A DNA stretch of 62,962 nucleotides from Saccharothrix deserti (GTDB lineage Bacteria; Actinomycetota; Actinomycetes; Mycobacteriales; Pseudonocardiaceae), in assembly GCF_009769385.1 (NCBI RefSeq), contig NZ_VKAB01000049.1:1-62962 (forward strand), read 5' to 3'. Both the position numbers and the translations under genes were made by a program. The notes under the pieces are model-generated. The model was given only the letters and a program-made list of their open reading frames with translations, searched no databases and was not told where the DNA came from. Shown here piece after piece: positions 60,366-62,962 of this stretch; within the stretch, counting starts at the first letter, position 1; each line of letters begins with the position of its first letter.

Positions 60366-62750
60366 TCAGTCCTGCGGGCTGAGGTCGAACGCCCGCTCGG
60401 CCGCGTCGGTCTCGTTGTCGTCGTCGGCCTGGGCGGCGTTGAGGAACCACTTGACGGCTTCCTCGGTGCGGCCGGCGGCGGCCAGGTTGTCCGCGTAGGC
60501 GTAGAACAGGCGGGCACTCCACGGCTCACGCCGCTTCGCGTCCAGGTCGTCGCCCTGCAGCGCCACCACGGCCGCGTCCAGCTGCCCCATGTCCCGACGG
60601 GCGCCGGCCGCGACGATCCGCAGCTCCACCGCCTCTTCCGGGGACAGCAGCGACACCTGCGCCTCACGTGCCAGCTCGATGGCCCGCTCCGGACGCCCCA
60701 GCGCCCGCTCGCAGTCCGCCATCACCGCGACGTGCCCGGTGCCGTGCGACATGCGACGCGCCGTACGCAGCTCGGACAACGCCTCGGCCCACTCACCGGC
60801 GTGGTAGGCGGCCAACCCGGCGGCCTCACGAACCACCGCCACGCGCGCCGCCTTCTGCCGCGCGTACCGCGCGTGCTCCAGCGCCAACTCGGGCTCACTG
60901 TCGATCAGCATCCCCGCCGCCGCCAGGTGCCGGCCGACGATCTCGGCCAGCCCCTTGGGCAGACCGCGCAGCTCCTGCTTCACCTCGGGGTCGAGGATGG
61001 AGATGTCGGCGTCATCGGGCAGTTCAGGCGTGCGGGCACGAACGAACACCGGCTCGTCGGCGTCAACCGCGACCGCCCCCGCCTCGACCGCCTCAGCCTC
61101 CACCGCCTCAACAGGCCGGTCGGCAGTCTCTTCAGCACCAGCCTCTTCAGCGCTCTCGTCGACAACCTCGGGCGCCTCGTCCTGCTCGGCCTCCGACGTC
61201 ACCGACTCGTCGATGACCGGCTCAACCGCGATCTCGACACCCTCGATGTCCGGGGTGTCGACCTCGACAGCGTCAACCGCGTCGACCTCGACCGCCTCGA
61301 CATCAGCCGTGGTGCCCTCGGTGACGGCCTGGCCGTCGGTCTGCGAAGCCCGCTCCTGGAACCGCGCGGCCCGCTCACGACTGCGCTCGTCCCGACGGTC
61401 GTTGCCAGGCTTGTCGTTACCGGGCTTGTCATTGCCAGGCTTGTCGTAACGGGGCCGGTCATGGCTCGGCTTGCCGCCGTGACCCGACTTCTCGTAACGA
61501 GGCTTGTCATCACGCCGCTGGTACCCACCGCGCTCGCCACCACGGTCGCTGCTCGGCCGGTCGTCCCGACGCTGGTAACCACCACGGTCACCACTCGGCC
61601 GATCGTCACGACGCGGGTAACTGCTCCGCTCACCACCGCGATCGTCACGACGGGGGTAGCTGCTGCGCTCACCGGTAGACCGGTCGTCGCGACGCGGGTA
61701 GCCACCACGATCACCGCTGGGACGGTCACTGCTCGACCGGTCACTGCTCGACCGATCGTCACGCGGCCGGTACTCACGACGCTCACCGCCGCGCTCACCA
61801 CCACGGTCATCCCGCCGGTCATCGCGCCGGGGATAGCCGCCACGGTCACTGCTCGGCCGGTCGTCCCGACGCTGGTAACCACCACGGTCACCACTCGGCC
61901 GATCGTCACGACGCGGATAGCTGCTCCGCTCACCGCCACGATCGTCACGACGCGGGTAACTGCTGCGCTCACCACCGCGGTCGTCCTTGCGGAACCCACC
62001 ACGGTCACTGCTGGGCCGGTCGTCCCGACGCTGGTAACCACCACGGTCACCACTCGGCCGGTCATCGCGACGCGGATAGCTGCTGCGCTCACCAGTCGAC
62101 CGGTCGTCCCGACGCGGGTAACTGGTCCGCTCGCCACCACGATCATCCCGACGCTGGTAACCGCCGCGATCACTGCTGGAACGGTCACTGCTGGAACGGT
62201 TGCCGCTGGAACGGTCGTCGCGGCGGGGGTAGCTGCTGCGCTCACCACGGTCAGAGCCGCCGCCGGCACCACGGTCGGAACCGCGATCGGAGCCACGGTC
62301 ATCTCGCCGGTCGTAACGAGGCCGCTCACCACGGCTGTCGTCGCGCCGGAACCCGCCCCGGTCACCGGTGCGGTCGTCGCGACGCGGGTAACCACCGCGA
62401 TCGTCACGGGGCTTGTCATAACGGGGACGCTCACCGGAATCCCGGCGGAAGCCACCACCCCGGTTGTCGTCCCGGCGCGGTGCAGCGCCACGGTCGTCAC
62501 GGGGCTTGTCGTAGCGAGGGCGCTCGCCACGGTTGTCATCTCGACGGTCGCCACCGCGAGGCTTGTCGTAGCTCGGTCGGTCGTCGCGGCGCGGATAACC
62601 GCCGGTCGACCGTTCACCACCGCGGGCGTCACGGCCGCCGCCAGTGCTCGGCTTGCGGCTTCCCTGGGCACGGCCACCGTCATCGGATCGGCGCGGTCGG
62701 TCTCCCTGGCCACGCTGACGGTCGCCGGGTCGATCCCCGAACCTGGACAC
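60366..62750 (-). CDS. Large protein with Arg/Asp/Gly/Ser-rich disordered region and C-terminal TPR domain (Rv1691-like)
   Basis: 794 residues. Residues 1-445 are a low-complexity chain of blocks such as GGYQRRDDRPSSDRGG, SSYPRRDDR and RYDKPRDD, rich in Arg, Asp, Gly and Ser with regularly spaced Tyr. An acidic Val/Glu/Asp linker follows (450-600). The last 190 residues are helical TPR-like repeats (GLAEIVGRHLAAAGMLIDSEPELALEHARYARQ, AYHAGEWAEALSELRTARR) and correspond in position to Rv1691. The mixed-charge, Tyr-spaced region looks like an RNA-binding or condensate-forming segment; this is inference. GTG at 62750 has GGAGGAG ahead and lies only 25 bases after the rRNA terminator. Confidence 0.88.
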   Translation of the reverse strand: MSRFGDRPGDRQRGQGDRPRRSDDGGRAQGSRKPSTGGGRDARGGERSTGGYPRRDDRPSYDKPRGGDRRDDNRGERPRYDKPRDDRGAAPRRDDNRGGGFRRDSGERPRYDKPRDDRGGYPRRDDRTGDRGGFRRDDSRGERPRYDRRDDRGSDRGSDRGAGGGSDRGERSSYPRRDDRSSGNRSSSDRSSSDRGGYQRRDDRGGERTSYPRRDDRSTGERSSYPRRDDRPSGDRGGYQRRDDRPSSDRGGFRKDDRGGERSSYPRRDDRGGERSSYPRRDDRPSGDRGGYQRRDDRPSSDRGGYPRRDDRRDDRGGERGGERREYRPRDDRSSSDRSSSDRPSGDRGGYPRRDDRSTGERSSYPRRDDRGGERSSYPRRDDRPSGDRGGYQRRDDRPSSDRGGERGGYQRRDDKPRYEKSGHGGKPSHDRPRYDKPGNDKPGNDKPGNDRRDERSRERAARFQERASQTDGQAVTEGTTADVEAVEVDAVDAVEVDTPDIEGVEIAVEPVIDESVTSEAEQDEAPEVVDESAEEAGAEETADRPVEAVEAEAVEAGAVAVDADEPVFVRARTPELPDDADISILDPEVKQELRGLPKGLAEIVGRHLAAAGMLIDSEPELALEHARYARQKAARVAVVREAAGLAAYHAGEWAEALSELRTARRMSHGTGHVAVMADCERALGRPERAIELAREAQVSLLSPEEAVELRIVAAGARRDMGQLDAAVVALQGDDLDAKRREPWSARLFYAYADNLAAAGRTEEAVKWFLNAAQADDDNETDAAERAFDLSPQD

Positions 62751-62775
62751 TTGCTCCTCCTACTGTGGACACGCC

Positions 62776-62831
62776 GAAAGGGCTTGCGGTTTGGAGCACA
62801 AATCAATGTGCCCCCAACCACAAGCCCTTTC
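62776..62831 (-). terminator. rRNA operon terminator hairpin
   Basis: An 11-bp outer stem (GAAAGGGCTTG with its complement), an imperfect middle part and a GCACA/TGTGC inner stem around a six-base loop, 12 bases beyond the 5S 3' end. Confidence 0.85.
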
Positions 62832-62842
62832 AGGGAAGAATG

Positions 62843-62960
62843 TTCGGCGGCGTCCTACTCTCCCACACCCTCACGAGTGCAGTACCATCGGCGCTGGAAG
62901 GCTTAACTACCGGGTTCGGAATGGGACCGGGTGTTCCCCAACCGCAATGACCACCGAAAC
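62843..62960 (-). rRNA. rrf: 5S ribosomal RNA
   Basis: The minus strand reads GTTTCGGTGGTCATTGCGG at the 5' side and ends with the pairing GGACGCCGCCGAAC, with the conserved middle CCCATTCCGAACCCGG and GTAGTTAAGC. Length about 118 bases. It is the last gene of a leftward rRNA operon, so 23S and 16S should lie immediately beyond the right edge. Ends are set to within two bases. Confidence 0.96.
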
Positions 62961-62962
62961 AC

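Noticed and set aside
59913..62906. A 997-codon open frame on the + strand opposite the disordered TPR gene
   Set aside because: It is the complement of the Arg/Asp repeat region and reads as endless Thr/Val/Ala repeats without a ribosome-binding site. It overlaps real minus-strand genes and the 5S gene.

Overview
The window is high-GC actinobacterial DNA, most likely from the Pseudonocardiaceae (Saccharothrix/Lentzea/Actinosynnema-like). The evidence is third-position GC bias, GTG starts and GTGA/ATGA start-stop overlaps in most operons, a usfX-sigF pair, a conservon, DUF5753 XRE regulators, and a right-hand block with the gene order of Mycobacterium tuberculosis Rv1691-Rv1711. This assignment is inferred from content, not from a database search.

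Left part (1-12.2 kb): a large ESX-type polymorphic toxin gene broken by a frameshift, a hypothetical gene whose start also looks damaged, and a leftward operon livF-livG-acyl-CoA synthetase-livH-livM-livK, in which a branched-chain-type ABC importer is co-translated with a CoA ligase.

Stress and regulation block (12.3-23.8 kb): usfX/rsbW-sigF, a DUF4383-like membrane protein, a Rv2629-like release-factor-fold protein, topoisomerase IB, a YbdK-type carboxylate-amine ligase and a STAS anti-anti-sigma factor. Three SigF-type promoters (GTKK-like -35, GGGTAT -10) precede sigF's own operon, the Rv2629-like gene and the ligase-STAS pair, which suggests a self-reinforcing SigF switch. An island of XRE regulators, small proteins, a TPR protein, a DUF5753 relic and a Nudix gene follows.

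Conflict-type locus (23.8-29 kb): a TPR-CHAT (caspase-like) protease diverges from a cytosolic subtilase, followed by an ECF-like sigma factor and a small partner protein. This is the most interesting multi-gene system here. It is followed by a PAS-GGDEF protein with a degenerate EAL domain, a methyltransferase, and a conservon (cvnA-cvnB-cvnD) that lacks cvnC.

Aromatic block (35.9-41.5 kb): a lipoprotein binding protein, divergent pobA, and an SsuBC-type ABC ATPase with two permeases.

Housekeeping block (41.7-62.9 kb): rluB, scpB, scpA, an RHH-like gene, parA, an ArsR regulator, xerD, ald, a DUF1707-TM2 protein, a DUF2752 protein, a Nudix hydrolase, pyrG, steB, steA, two paralogous membrane proteins, recN, nadK, tlyA, a 57-residue protein, a HAD phosphatase, a large disordered RDD/RGG-like TPR protein, and the 5S rRNA ending a leftward rRNA operon. 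Short tandem repeats of 13-22 bp with unrelated units sit at several gene junctions throughout the window.
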